Assembly (NCBI GenBank): GCA_016789885.1
Contig: JAEUPZ010000006.1
Coordinates: 62,001-126,000 of the forward strand
Direction: 5' to 3'
Source: Chromatiales bacterium
GTDB lineage: Bacteria > Pseudomonadota > Gammaproteobacteria > Steroidobacterales > GCA-2729495
Length of the DNA stretch: 64,000 bases
A program made the translations under genes and the position numbers. The notes beneath the pieces are model-generated. The model searched no databases and had not been told where the DNA came from. It was given only the letters and a program-made list of their open reading frames with translations. Shown here piece after piece: positions 1 through 8,848 of this stretch; the first letter of the stretch is position 1, and every line of letters begins with the position of its first letter.

Positions 1-224
1 TCCACGGCGGCCTTCCAGAGCGCCTGGACCTGCCCGTAGTCGGCGACGTCACAGGCCTGGCCGAGCACCCGGCGCCCGGGGAATTCGGCCTGCAGGGCCG
101 CGACCGTTGCGGCGACGGCGTCGGCCCCGCGGCTCGAGACCACCACGTCGTGCCCGCGGCGCAGGAACTCCTTGGCGAGCCCCAGGCCGATGCCCCGGGT
201 ACTGCCCGTAATGACGACGTGCAT
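1..224 (-). CDS. SDR family oxidoreductase (N-terminal part, runs off the window)
   Basis: This is the N-terminal 74 or so residues of a short-chain dehydrogenase/reductase; the gene continues past base 1. The ATG at 224-222 opens directly into a Rossmann beta strand and the cofactor motif TGSTRGIG, followed by an Arg-containing stretch after strand beta-2 (VVVSSRG), which favours NADP(H) by family precedent, and then by CDVAD (the usual D-V-x-D at the adenine-binding strand). The catalytic Ser/Tyr/Lys region lies outside, so the substrate cannot be guessed. It is divergent from the NdvB-like gene across a 134-base spacer in which I see no clear operator. Confidence 0.85.
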   Translation of the reverse strand, partial: MHVVITGSTRGIGLGLAKEFLRRGHDVVVSSRGADAVAATVAALQAEFPGRRVLGQACDVADYGQVQALWKAAV

Positions 225-358
225 GCCACTGCCCTCTGTCCGGCGGGCGCCGATTATGCGTTAACGGGTCGTTCAGCGCGCCGTTTCGATACTCGCGTCC
301 GCCCACCGACCGTCTGGACCAGCCGCCCCTCCCCCTTCCCTGCCAGGACCTGCTGCCG

Positions 359-3010
359 ATGCGCATCTCCGGTCTCCTGATCGCCATTGCCTGTGGCTGC
401 GCTACCGTGGGCCTCTGGGCCTGGGGCAACCGCCCCGAAGCCGAGCCCGCCTGGCCGGACCGCATCCAGGGCTACGCCTTCTCGCCGTACCGGGACGGCC
501 AGGACGCCACCCGCGGCGACTTCCCCACGGTCCAGGAGATCGACGCCGACCTGGCGCTACTCCAGCGGACGACGCGGTCGGTCCGCACCTACTCCACCGA
601 CGGCAGCCTCGGCGAGATCCCGAGGCTCGCCGGCCGGCGCGGCATCAAGGTGGCCCTCGGCGCCTGGATCAGCCCCGAGTCCGAGCGGAACGCGCGCGAA
701 GTCGACCAGGCCATCCGCCTGGCCCGCGAGAACCCCAACGTCATCCGCCTGATCGTCGGCAACGAGGTCATCCAGCGCGGCGACCTCGAGACCGCCGAAC
801 TGTACGAGTACCTCGACCGGGTCCGCGAGGCGGTGAAGCAGCCCGTCAGCACCGCCGAGCCCTGGGACGTCTGGCTGCGCTATCCCGAACTGGCTGATCA
901 CGTCGACTACATCGCCGTGCACATGCTCCCGTACTGGGAGGGCGTGCCGGCCGAAGAGGCCATCGGCTATATCGACGACAAGATGCGGCGGCTGCGCGCC
1001 GAGTTCCCGGGCAAGCCCATCGTCATCGGCGAGGTGGGCTGGCCGAGCAACGGGCGCACGCGCGCCGCGGCAGTGGCCTCGGAGGCCAACCAGGCCCGCT
1101 TCCTGCGGCGCTTCCTGGACCATGCGCGCCAGGAAAAGTACGTCTACTACCTGATGGAGGCCTTCGACCAGCCCTGGAAGGCCCGCAACGAGGGCGCCGT
1201 GGGCGCGTACTGGGGCGTCTTCGACGTCGACCGCAACGCCAAGTTCCCCTTCACCGACCCCATCGTGCGTGTCCCCGAGTGGAAGGCCCTGTCGCTGGCG
1301 GCCGTGGTGCTGGCCGCGCTGATGCTGGGCCTCTTCTACATCGACAGCCGGGGGCTGCGCGCCGGCGGCCGCGGGTTCCTGGCCATCGTCGCCTATGCGA
1401 CGGCCACGGGCCTCGTGTACGTGCTCTACGAGTACTGGCAGCAGTACATCACCGTCGCCACCGTCATCGTCGGCGTGCTGCTGATGCTCGGCACGGTGGT
1501 CGTCATCGCGGTGCTGCTGGCCGAGGCCCACGAGTGGGCCGAGGCCCAGTGGGCCACGCGCTGGCGGCGGCCGCTGCCGGCGCCGTCACCGGACGCGCCG
1601 GCGCCGAAGGTTTCGGTGCACGTGCCCTGCTACAACGAGCCGCCGGACATGGTCATCGCGACCCTCGATGCCCTGGCCGCGCTCGACTACCCCGACTACG
1701 AGGTCATCGTGGTCGACAACAACACGCGCGACGAGAACGTCTGGCGGCCGGTGGAGGCCCACTGCCGCAAGCTCGGCGAGCGCTTCCGCTTCTTCCACGT
1801 GAGCCCGCTCGCCGGGTTCAAGGCCGGGGCCCTGAACTTCGCGCTGCGGGAGACCGACCCGGCGGCGAAGATCGTCGCCGTCATCGACAGCGACTACGTC
1901 GTGCGGCCCGAGTGGCTGCGCGACCTGGTGCCGGCCTTCGCCGACCCGAAGCTCGCCATCGTCCAGGCCCCGCAGGACTACCGTGACCTGCACGAGAACG
2001 CCTTCAAGGCGGCGTGCTACGCGGAGTATGCCGGGTTCTTCCACATCGGCATGATCACGCGCAACGAGCGCAACGCCATCATCCAGCACGGCACGATGAC
2101 ACTGGTGAGCCGCACCGCCCTCGAGTCCGTCGGCGGCTGGGCCGAGTGGTGCATCACCGAGGACGCCGAACTCGGCCTGCGGCTCTTCGAGCAGGGCTAC
2201 GAGGCGAACTACATTGCGCGGTCCTACGGCCGGGGGCTGATGCCCGACACGTTCAGCGACTTCAAGGTCCAGCGCTTCCGCTGGGCCTACGGCGCCGTGC
2301 AGATCATGCGTCGTCACGCGGGCGTGCTCTTCGGCCGCGACCGGACGCTGACGCTCGGCCAGCGCTACCACTTCATCGCCGGCTGGCTGCCATGGCTCGC
2401 CGACGGCGTGAACCTGGTGTTCAACTTCGCGGCACTGGCCTGGTCCGTCGGCATGATCGTGGCGCCCGGCGTCTTCGACCCGCCGCTGATCCTCTTCTCG
2501 GTGCTGCCGCTGTCGCTGTTCGTCTTCAAGGCCGCGAAGCTCGTCGACCTGTACCGCACCTGCGTCGGCGCCGGTGCCCGGCAGATCGCGGCGGCGGCGC
2601 TGGCGGGCCTGGGCCTGTCCCACACGGTGGGCACCGCGGTGCTCACCGGCTTCGCCACCAGCGGACGGCCGTTCCTGCGCACGCCGAAGCAGGCGAGCCG
2701 GCACGCGGTGCTGCAGGCCCTGGGCTCGGCCCGCGAGGAGTGGCTGATGACGGTGGCGCTGCTGCTGGCCGCCTGGGCCGTCTCGTCCATCGACCAGATG
2801 GGCAGCCCGGACCTGTCGGTGTGGATCCTCGTGCTGGTCGTGCAGACGATCCCCTACGTCGCCGCCATCGCCATGTCGCTGTTGTCGGCGCTGCCGCTGC
2901 CGGCGTCGCTGATCGACGTGCCGCAGGCCGCCGGTCCGCAGCCGGCGGCGCCGCCGGCCGAGGCAGCCACCGACCTGGTGCTGCAGCGGGACGAGGGGTC
3001 GAACGGGTAG
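359..3010 (+). CDS. ndvB: NdvB-like beta-1,3-glucan synthase: GH17 domain fused to GT2 glycosyltransferase
   Basis: This 883-aa inner-membrane protein joins an outward-facing glycoside hydrolase family 17 domain (about residues 30-300) to a processive family 2 glycosyltransferase (about 415-650) and C-terminal membrane helices. The GH17 part keeps both acids, Glu136 in VGNEV and Glu225 in IGEVGWP. The GT2 part shows the DxD-type IDSDY, the TEDAE acid and the QRFRW motif of cellulose-synthase-like enzymes. Length and order match Pseudomonas NdvB, which makes cyclic beta-1,3-glucans linked to osmoadaptation and biofilm drug tolerance; there the GH17 domain acts as a transglycosylase. It is monocistronic and convergent with the next gene, 16 bases apart. 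The exact glucan product is inferred from the family. Confidence 0.85.
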   Translation: MRISGLLIAIACGCATVGLWAWGNRPEAEPAWPDRIQGYAFSPYRDGQDATRGDFPTVQEIDADLALLQRTTRSVRTYSTDGSLGEIPRLAGRRGIKVALGAWISPESERNAREVDQAIRLARENPNVIRLIVGNEVIQRGDLETAELYEYLDRVREAVKQPVSTAEPWDVWLRYPELADHVDYIAVHMLPYWEGVPAEEAIGYIDDKMRRLRAEFPGKPIVIGEVGWPSNGRTRAAAVASEANQARFLRRFLDHARQEKYVYYLMEAFDQPWKARNEGAVGAYWGVFDVDRNAKFPFTDPIVRVPEWKALSLAAVVLAALMLGLFYIDSRGLRAGGRGFLAIVAYATATGLVYVLYEYWQQYITVATVIVGVLLMLGTVVVIAVLLAEAHEWAEAQWATRWRRPLPAPSPDAPAPKVSVHVPCYNEPPDMVIATLDALAALDYPDYEVIVVDNNTRDENVWRPVEAHCRKLGERFRFFHVSPLAGFKAGALNFALRETDPAAKIVAVIDSDYVVRPEWLRDLVPAFADPKLAIVQAPQDYRDLHENAFKAACYAEYAGFFHIGMITRNERNAIIQHGTMTLVSRTALESVGGWAEWCITEDAELGLRLFEQGYEANYIARSYGRGLMPDTFSDFKVQRFRWAYGAVQIMRRHAGVLFGRDRTLTLGQRYHFIAGWLPWLADGVNLVFNFAALAWSVGMIVAPGVFDPPLILFSVLPLSLFVFKAAKLVDLYRTCVGAGARQIAAAALAGLGLSHTVGTAVLTGFATSGRPFLRTPKQASRHAVLQALGSAREEWLMTVALLLAAWAVSSIDQMGSPDLSVWILVLVVQTIPYVAAIAMSLLSALPLPASLIDVPQAAGPQPAAPPAEAATDLVLQRDEGSNG

Positions 3011-3026
3011 CTGGGTGGGGCTGCCC

Positions 3027-3794
3027 TCAGGAGGCCGTCACGCCCCCGTCGACGCAGAGGACCTGGCCGGTGATGAAGCCGGCCGCGTCGGACAGCAGGA
3101 AGAGGATGGCGGCCGCCACCTCGTCCGGCTGGCCGTAGCGGCCGAGGGGAATGCCCGCCAGCAGGCGGCCCGCCCGATCGGTGTCGGCCCGCGCCTCGGC
3201 CGTCATGGGCGTTTCGATGGGCCCCGGCGCGACCACGTTGGCGCGCACGCCGGCCGGCGCCAGTTCCAGGGCCAGCGCCCGCATCAACCCGTTCATCCCC
3301 GCCTTCGAGGCCGCGTAGGCCGCCGCCCGCGGATGGCCCACGAGGCCGATCTGGCTTGAGACCAGCACGATGGACCCCTGCCGGGCCGCCGCCATGGACC
3401 GCGCGCACTCCCGCGCGATGGTGAAGGCGGCCGTCAGGTTGACGTCGATCACCGACTGCCAGCGCGGCAGGTCCGTCTCCAGCGCGCCCGCGTGGTCGAA
3501 GACGCCGGCGGCGCAGACCACGCCATCGACGCCACCGAGCCCGTCCACGGCGGCGGTCACGGCCGGCGCGATGGCGGCCAGGTCGCGGAGGTCCAGCACG
3601 TGGATGCGGCCGGGCGGCAGCAGTGGCGCTACGGCGCCCGCCTCGGCGGCGTTGCGCACGAAGGCAGCGCAGAGCGCGCCACCGCGCACAGCCGCCGTCA
3701 GCACGGCGAGGCCGATGCCGGAACCGGCGCCGGTCACGAGCAGGCGCCGGCCCTCCAGCAGGCCGGCGATGGCTGCGTTGCTGCGGTCGACCAC
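3027..3794 (-). CDS. SDR family NAD(P)-dependent oxidoreductase
   Basis: A classical SDR of 255 aa. It has the cofactor loop TGAGSGIG, a C-A-A-G variant of the NNAG motif, Ser in VLVSS, and the catalytic YAASK. The C-terminal end (GQVLCVDGG) is typical of FabG-type enzymes. I chose the GTG at 3794 because it lies just after the stop of the upstream DUF1838 gene; the frame stays open further upstream but only through that gene. The 17-base spacing suggests a two-gene operon, so the SDR may act on the same substrate class. The substrate is not deducible. Confidence 0.85.
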   Translation of the reverse strand: MVDRSNAAIAGLLEGRRLLVTGAGSGIGLAVLTAAVRGGALCAAFVRNAAEAGAVAPLLPPGRIHVLDLRDLAAIAPAVTAAVDGLGGVDGVVCAAGVFDHAGALETDLPRWQSVIDVNLTAAFTIARECARSMAAARQGSIVLVSSQIGLVGHPRAAAYAASKAGMNGLMRALALELAPAGVRANVVAPGPIETPMTAEARADTDRAGRLLAGIPLGRYGQPDEVAAAILFLLSDAAGFITGQVLCVDGGVTAS

Positions 3795-3811
3795 GGCGCG
3801 CAGCCCGCCGG

Positions 3812-4648
3812 TCAGGTGGTGAAGGGCGGCGCGGCGAGCCGCTCGGGGAAGAGCGTCTCGACGCGGGCGCGGAAATCCGCCGGCAGCGCGTCGGCCGATT
3901 CGAGCTTGAGCCCGTCGGCGTGCCAGATGACGTAGCCCGGCTGGCCCTGCATCTCCATCCACGCGGGGTACGGCGCGAAGTACGTCGAGGAGAACGACGC
4001 GGGTACGAAGGCCCGGTTGCGATCGTGCAGTTCGTCGATCCGGGCCTTGCCGCAGCTCGACTCGCCCATGGGCTGCGGCAGCCCCGGTGGATACGTGCGG
4101 TCGTGGGCGAGCCACACCGTGTCGCCGTAACGGGTCCACGTGAGCTCGAGGCCCTCGCCGCGCCAGTCGGCGGGCGCCATGCGCCCGGGCCGCACGCCCC
4201 GCGTCGAGTAGAACGCCGCGGCGCTGCCGGGCTTGCCGCCGATGAGGTTCGGCATGACCTTGTTGGTCTTCCCGCTGACGGGGTTGGCGAAGGTGTCCAT
4301 GACCTTGCCGGTCCTCCAGTCCTGGAAGAACGAAGTCGTGACACCGGTGGCCGCGTACTCGCCGCCGGCCGTCGGCGTCAGGCGCATGATCTCGAGGCCC
4401 TCGAAGCGGAAGAGCGGTACCGGCTCGCGCCCGGGGACCATGGCGTAGATGCGCCCGAAGTACCACCACGGCGCGTCGCGGCCGTCGAGCCGCCCCTGCA
4501 GGCGGAGCATCGCCTCGAGGGCCTGGGCCGGATCGGCCAGGTCGTAGCCCCCGGGTGGCATGGCGCCTGCGGCCGCCGCCCGCGCCACGTTGCCCGCCGC
4601 AAACAGGCCGGTCAGGCCCAGCACGAAACCCCGCCGATCGAATTCCAT
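3812..4648 (-). CDS. DUF1838 family protein with Tat-like signal
   Basis: A secreted protein of 278 aa belonging, on overall pattern, to the DUF1838 family of unknown function. The N-terminus (EFDRRGFVLGLTG followed by an Ala-rich stretch) resembles a twin-arginine signal, so export to the periplasm is likely. The ATG at 4648 is preceded by GGGGGAG with 6-nt spacing; an in-frame ATG 18 bases upstream lacks such a site. Many Trp/Tyr residues and conserved blocks such as WYFGRIYAM fill the body. It sits upstream of, and probably with, an SDR gene, and is divergent from a PQQ dehydrogenase. DUF1838 proteins are often found near aromatic or terpenoid catabolism genes, but no activity can be claimed. 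Confidence 0.75.
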   Translation of the reverse strand: MEFDRRGFVLGLTGLFAAGNVARAAAAGAMPPGGYDLADPAQALEAMLRLQGRLDGRDAPWWYFGRIYAMVPGREPVPLFRFEGLEIMRLTPTAGGEYAATGVTTSFFQDWRTGKVMDTFANPVSGKTNKVMPNLIGGKPGSAAAFYSTRGVRPGRMAPADWRGEGLELTWTRYGDTVWLAHDRTYPPGLPQPMGESSCGKARIDELHDRNRAFVPASFSSTYFAPYPAWMEMQGQPGYVIWHADGLKLESADALPADFRARVETLFPERLAAPPFTT

Positions 4649-4820
4649 CGCCTGCTCCCCCGGCACCGTGCCGGCCAGACCGGGTGCACCGTGCGACGAA
4701 GCGGCGCCGCGGTCAAGGCAGCCGGCCAGCCCTGCCGTGGCGCGGGCACGGCACGCTTCTCAGGCTGGCTCCGGCGGCGACCGCCTCGCTACCATGCAGC
4801 GGCAACCCCGGGAGATCGCA

Positions 4821-6893
4821 ATGTCCGCCCGCCGCCCGTCCGTCCTGCCCTTCCTGATTACCCTGCTCAGCCTGCTGGGCCTGGCCACACTGCCCGCCAT
4901 CGCCGCGGAACAGTGGCTCTACTACGGCGGCGACGCCGGCGGGCTCAAGTTCGCGCCCCTCGACCAGATCAACACCGGCAACGTCGGGCAGCTGCGGGTC
5001 GCCTGGCAGTACCGCACCGGCGAGAACGCGCGCTACCCGGAAGTCCAGACGAAGTACGCGAAGGTGCAGGTGAACCCGATCCTGCTGCCGGACAGTGCCG
5101 GCGGGCATCTGGTGGTGTGCTCGCCGTTCGGCCGGGTGATCGCACTGGACCCGGAGACGGGCCGCGAGCGCTGGACCTGGGATTCGAAGTCGCGCATCGG
5201 CGGCTACGCGTCCCCCGCCGATCCCGAGGGACTCAACACGCCGGGCTTCGCCAACTGCCGGGGCGTTGCCTGGTGGCAGGACGCGGAAGCACCGGCCGGG
5301 GCGGCGTGCAGCCAGCGGATCCTGCTGGCGACCCACGACCTGCGGGTGATCGCCCTGGACGCGCGGGAGGGAACGCCCTGTGCCGGCTTCGGCGACGGCG
5401 GCATCGTCGCGGTCGAGGCTGAGGTCCTCGCGGCCCATCCGCCGGCGGCCATCGGGGAAGTCAGGTTCTCGGGACCACCGGCGGTCGTCAATGACACGGT
5501 GGTGGTGGGCACCACCGTGCGCGACTTCCACCGCGCCAACGCGCCCAACGGCGCGGTCCGCGCCTTCGACGCGCGCACCGGCCGGCCCCTCTGGACCTTC
5601 GACCCCATCCCCCGCAGCGCCGCAGACCCGGCCTGGGCCGGCTGGACGCCGGAAGGCGCGGCGAACACGGGCGCGGCCAATGTCTGGGGACTGATGAGCG
5701 TGGATCACGGGCGCGACCTCGTGTTCCTGCCCACGTCAGGCCCGTCACCGGACTTCTTCGGCGGCACCCGCCCGGGCGACAACCGCTACGCCGACTCGCT
5801 GGTGGCGCTGCGGGGTCGCACCGGCGAGGTGGCCTGGCACTTCCAGACCGTGCACCACGACATCTGGGACTACGACAACGCCGCGCAGCCCACGCAGGTG
5901 GAGCTCCGCCGCGACGGCCAGCCCTTCCCGGCCGTGATCCAGGCGACGAAGACCGGCATGCTGTACATCTTCCACCGCGACACCGGCGAGCCGTACTTCC
6001 CCATCGAGGAGCGGCCGGTGCCCCAGGGCGGCGTACCCGGCGAGGTGCTGTCGCCGACGCAGCCGTTCCCGACGCGGCCGCCGCCGCTGGTGCCCCACGA
6101 GTTCACGCGCGACGACTTCTGGGGCATGACGCCCTTCGACCGCCAGGCCTGCATCAAGGCCTACGGCAACTTCCGCTACGGCGGCATCTTCACGCCACCG
6201 TCGACGGAGGGTTCGATCATCTGGCCGTCCAGCGCGGGCGGGGTTAACTGGGGCGGCGTGGCCGTCGATCCCGACCGGCGGATCCTCGTGACCAACGTCA
6301 TCCGCCTCGGCCATTTCGCCCAGCTGCTGCCGGTGGGACCGGACGCGCCGGTGGCCGGCTCGGTGGGCGAGAACATGATGGGCGCACCGACCCGCCTGAT
6401 CGGTACCCCGTACGCACTCAAGCAGGGCGCGCTGCTGTCGCCGACCAACCAGATGCCCTGCACGGCGCCGCCCTTCGCGGAACTCGTGGCCGTCGACCTC
6501 GAGGCCGGCGAGATCCGCTGGCGGTCGACGCTGGGGGTCTGGGACCGCAGCCTGCCGCCGCCGATGGTGACGCCGTTCTCCCTGCCGCTGCCGCTGCGCT
6601 GGGGTACGCCGACCTTTGCCGGCCCCATGGTCACGGCCGGGGGGCTCGTGTTCATCGGCGCCACGGGCGACGACCGGTTCCGGGCCTTCGACCTGGCCTC
6701 GGGCCGGCAGCTGTGGGAAACGGTCATGCCCACGGGTGCATTTGCGGTGCCCATGAGTTACGAGAAGAATGGCCGTCAGTACGTGGTGGTCGCCTCGGGC
6801 GGGCACCCGTTCACCTACCCCAAGAACGGCGACCAGATCACGGCCTTCGCCCTGCCCGCCCCGGCATCCGGTGGCGCTGCAGCAGCGAAGTGA
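4821..6893 (+). CDS. Pyrroloquinoline-quinone-dependent dehydrogenase (membrane GDH/quinate type)
   Basis: A 690-aa periplasmic quinoprotein. The ATG at 4821 follows GGGAG at 6-nt spacing and opens a Sec signal peptide ending near AIAAEQW. The mature part is an eight-bladed propeller with repeated tryptophan-docking blocks (GRERWTWDS, GRPLWTFDP, GEVAWHFQ, GRQLWE). The opening YYGGDAGG and the GGVNWGG block match the PQQ glucose/quinate/shikimate dehydrogenase clade. Unlike membrane glucose dehydrogenase it has no N-terminal bundle of membrane helices, so it is probably soluble or peripheral and passes electrons to a separate acceptor. I see no PQQ biosynthesis gene here. The next gene, an MFS carrier 27 bases away, is probably co-transcribed. 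Confidence 0.85.
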   Translation: MSARRPSVLPFLITLLSLLGLATLPAIAAEQWLYYGGDAGGLKFAPLDQINTGNVGQLRVAWQYRTGENARYPEVQTKYAKVQVNPILLPDSAGGHLVVCSPFGRVIALDPETGRERWTWDSKSRIGGYASPADPEGLNTPGFANCRGVAWWQDAEAPAGAACSQRILLATHDLRVIALDAREGTPCAGFGDGGIVAVEAEVLAAHPPAAIGEVRFSGPPAVVNDTVVVGTTVRDFHRANAPNGAVRAFDARTGRPLWTFDPIPRSAADPAWAGWTPEGAANTGAANVWGLMSVDHGRDLVFLPTSGPSPDFFGGTRPGDNRYADSLVALRGRTGEVAWHFQTVHHDIWDYDNAAQPTQVELRRDGQPFPAVIQATKTGMLYIFHRDTGEPYFPIEERPVPQGGVPGEVLSPTQPFPTRPPPLVPHEFTRDDFWGMTPFDRQACIKAYGNFRYGGIFTPPSTEGSIIWPSSAGGVNWGGVAVDPDRRILVTNVIRLGHFAQLLPVGPDAPVAGSVGENMMGAPTRLIGTPYALKQGALLSPTNQMPCTAPPFAELVAVDLEAGEIRWRSTLGVWDRSLPPPMVTPFSLPLPLRWGTPTFAGPMVTAGGLVFIGATGDDRFRAFDLASGRQLWETVMPTGAFAVPMSYEKNGRQYVVVASGGHPFTYPKNGDQITAFALPAPASGGAAAAK

Positions 6894-6920
6894 CCGGCAT
6901 GAGCCCGCCCGGGAGATCCC

Positions 6921-8216
6921 ATGGCCCCTGCTGACCCGCGACTGCTGACCAAGGCCAAGTGGCTGCTGGGCCTCGGCATGCTCATGTTCGCCATCGGCCA
7001 GTCGCTGACCTTCATCATCGTCACGCCGCTGGCCCGCAAGGTCGGCTTCAGCGAGCAGGCCTTCGGCCTTGCGCTGACCCTGGCGAGCCTGCCCCTGATC
7101 GTTGGCGCTCCCTTCTGGGGCCGGCGCAGCGACGTCGTCGGCCGCAAGCCCATCTTCCTGGTCGGCATCGGCGGCAGCGCCATCGGCACCTTGCTGGTGG
7201 CCTACGTCCTGCAGATCGGCGTCAATGGCTGGCTGACGGGGCTGGGCCTGCTGGGCCTGTTCATCCTCGCCCGCGGCGCCTACGGCGCCATGGCGTCGGC
7301 CATCTACCCGTCGGCCACCGCCTACATGGTCGACATCACCGACGTGAAGACCCGCGGCCAGGGGCTCGCCATCATCGGCGCCGCCAACGGCATGGGGTCG
7401 GTACTGGGCCCCGTGCTGGCCGGCCTGCTGGCCTTCTTCGGGCCCCTGGTACCGATGTACGTGGCTGCGCTGATCGGCCTGGCGGGCGCCTACCTCGCGT
7501 ACCGGCTGCTGCCGGAGCCCGCCACCCACGCCGGCCCGCGCAAGCAGGTAAAGCTCAAGTTCACCGACCCGCGCATCCGTCCGTTCATGATCATGTGGCT
7601 CGGGTTCTTCCTGACCTTCATGGCGCTGCAGATCGTGCTCGGTTTCTACCTGCAGGACGTGCACCACATCACCGAGCCCAAGGAGCTGGTGCGGACCACC
7701 AGCATGCTCCTCATCAGCATGGCGGTGATGATCGTCGGCGTGCAGATCGGGCTCTTCCAGGTCATCAAGCCGAAGCCGCAGGTGCTCCTGAAGCTGCTGG
7801 GCCCCTTCTTCGTGGCCGCGCTGCTGGCCATGGCGCTGGCGCCGACGGCAGGCTGGATGACCGTGGGCTTCGCGCTGCTCGGCATGTCCTTCGCCTGCGC
7901 GAACCCCGGCATCAACGGCAGCGCGAGCCTCGCCGTCGAGCCCTGGGAGCAGGGCGCCGCCGCCGGCTTCCTCAGCGTCGGCAACACGCTGGGCGCCATC
8001 CTCGGGCCGCTCGTCGGCACGCAGATCTACGCGCACTTCGGGCCCCGCGCCCCGCTCTGGGTCGGCGCCGTGGCACTGACAGCCGTCAGCCTCTACGCCC
8101 TCACCATCAAGGTGCCGGAACGCAGCTGGGGTGCGAAGCCGGCGACGCCGCCGCCCCCGGCGCCAGCGACCGAAGGCGACGGCGTGCCCGCACCGGCAAC
8201 GCCCGGCGCCAAGTAG
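6921..8216 (+). CDS. MFS transporter
   Basis: A 431-aa major facilitator with about 12 predicted membrane segments. The loop between helices 2 and 3 carries the MFS signature GRRSDVVGRKP, and the second half has the weaker repeat. The C-terminal 30 residues are Pro/Ala-rich and cytoplasmic. The pattern is that of the drug:H+ antiporter group (tetracycline-resistance-like), but the position directly after a periplasmic dehydrogenase is also compatible with uptake of the oxidised product. The ATG at 6921 follows GGGAG about 6 nt upstream. The substrate is unknown. Confidence 0.85.
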   Translation: MAPADPRLLTKAKWLLGLGMLMFAIGQSLTFIIVTPLARKVGFSEQAFGLALTLASLPLIVGAPFWGRRSDVVGRKPIFLVGIGGSAIGTLLVAYVLQIGVNGWLTGLGLLGLFILARGAYGAMASAIYPSATAYMVDITDVKTRGQGLAIIGAANGMGSVLGPVLAGLLAFFGPLVPMYVAALIGLAGAYLAYRLLPEPATHAGPRKQVKLKFTDPRIRPFMIMWLGFFLTFMALQIVLGFYLQDVHHITEPKELVRTTSMLLISMAVMIVGVQIGLFQVIKPKPQVLLKLLGPFFVAALLAMALAPTAGWMTVGFALLGMSFACANPGINGSASLAVEPWEQGAAAGFLSVGNTLGAILGPLVGTQIYAHFGPRAPLWVGAVALTAVSLYALTIKVPERSWGAKPATPPPPAPATEGDGVPAPATPGAK

Positions 8217-8271
8217 CCGCGCCCCTGCCGGCGGCGGTGCCGACCAAGTCCGCCGGCACCATCACACGCGC

Positions 8272-8300
8272 AAAAAAAAGCCCCGGCGGTGCCGGGGCTT
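8272..8300 (-). terminator. Rho-independent terminator of the cold-shock gene
   Basis: A perfect 10-bp stem (8278-8287 with 8291-8300, loop of three) lies immediately before a run of eight A on the plus strand, which reads as eight U after the hairpin on the minus strand. It lies 42 bases past the cold-shock stop codon. In the plus direction the hairpin lacks a following U-tract, so it is at best a weak stop for the MFS gene. Confidence 0.85.
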
Positions 8301-8341
8301 CGCGGTACATCCGGCCTGGCGGCCGGGGACCGGCAGGCAGG

Positions 8342-8545
8342 TCAGATCGCCTGCAGGTTGGCCGCGGCGGGCTTGCCGCGCTCCGAGGTCACGTCAAAGC
8401 TGACCTGCTGGCCCTCGTTCAGGGTCGTCAGGCCGGCACGCTGCACGGCCGTGACGTGCACGAACACGTCCTTCGAACCGTCGGCGGGCTGGATGAAGCC
8501 ATAGCCCTTCTGGGCGTTGAACCACTTAACAGTACCGGTAGCCAT
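8342..8545 (-). CDS. CspA-family cold-shock protein
   Basis: A 67-aa single cold-shock domain. RNP1 appears as KGYGFI and RNP2 as VFVHV, after the usual start MATGTVKWFN, and the length is standard. It would bind single-stranded RNA/DNA as an RNA chaperone; whether it is cold-induced or constitutive cannot be told from the protein. A strong ribosome site (CTAGGAGTG) precedes the ATG, and a structured leader and a strong terminator make it a self-contained unit. Confidence 0.95.
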   Translation of the reverse strand: MATGTVKWFNAQKGYGFIQPADGSKDVFVHVTAVQRAGLTTLNEGQQVSFDVTSERGKPAAANLQAI

Positions 8546-8848
8546 CTGGAAGCACTCCTAGGAGATCAGGTCGTCGTTTTACAAAAGCAAAGCACCCGCG
8601 GGGCATGAGCCCCACGGACAACCGGGTTGTCCAACAGCTTGGGTAGTCGCGAGGCAGGCGGGCGTCCCGAACGGGGCGTCTTGTGCAGGCTGGGTATCCA
8701 AAGCGGGCCGGGCAGTGACGATTGCGGGACTGACGTTACGCCCTGCCCCGGGGTGGCGTCAATCGGGCGGAAGCCGCAGGGCACAGTTGTCGCCTGCGAC
8801 CGCGGCTGCGCCCGGCATGCCCGCAAGTCTGGGGGCACGCGCCCCGCC
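8546..8848 (-). promoter_or_regulatory. Leader and promoter region of the cold-shock gene
   Basis: No gene is visible in these 303 bases. On the minus strand the part next to the start codon holds two short perfect hairpins (8616-8632, stem GGACAAC with a 3-base loop; 8600-8613, stem GGGGC with loop ATGA) and then a U-rich stretch before the ribosome site. This is the layout of the long structured 5' leaders of csp mRNAs. The ribosome site lies in the palindrome CTCCTAGGAG. I cannot place the promoter confidently; nothing else is seen up to 8848. Confidence 0.45.

Noticed and set aside
5745..8036. A 763-codon open frame on the minus strand antisense to the PQQ dehydrogenase and MFS genes
   Set aside because: Composition is His/Arg/Gly/Asp-rich without any motif, while the plus-strand genes have full family signatures; it arises from high GC at third codon positions.
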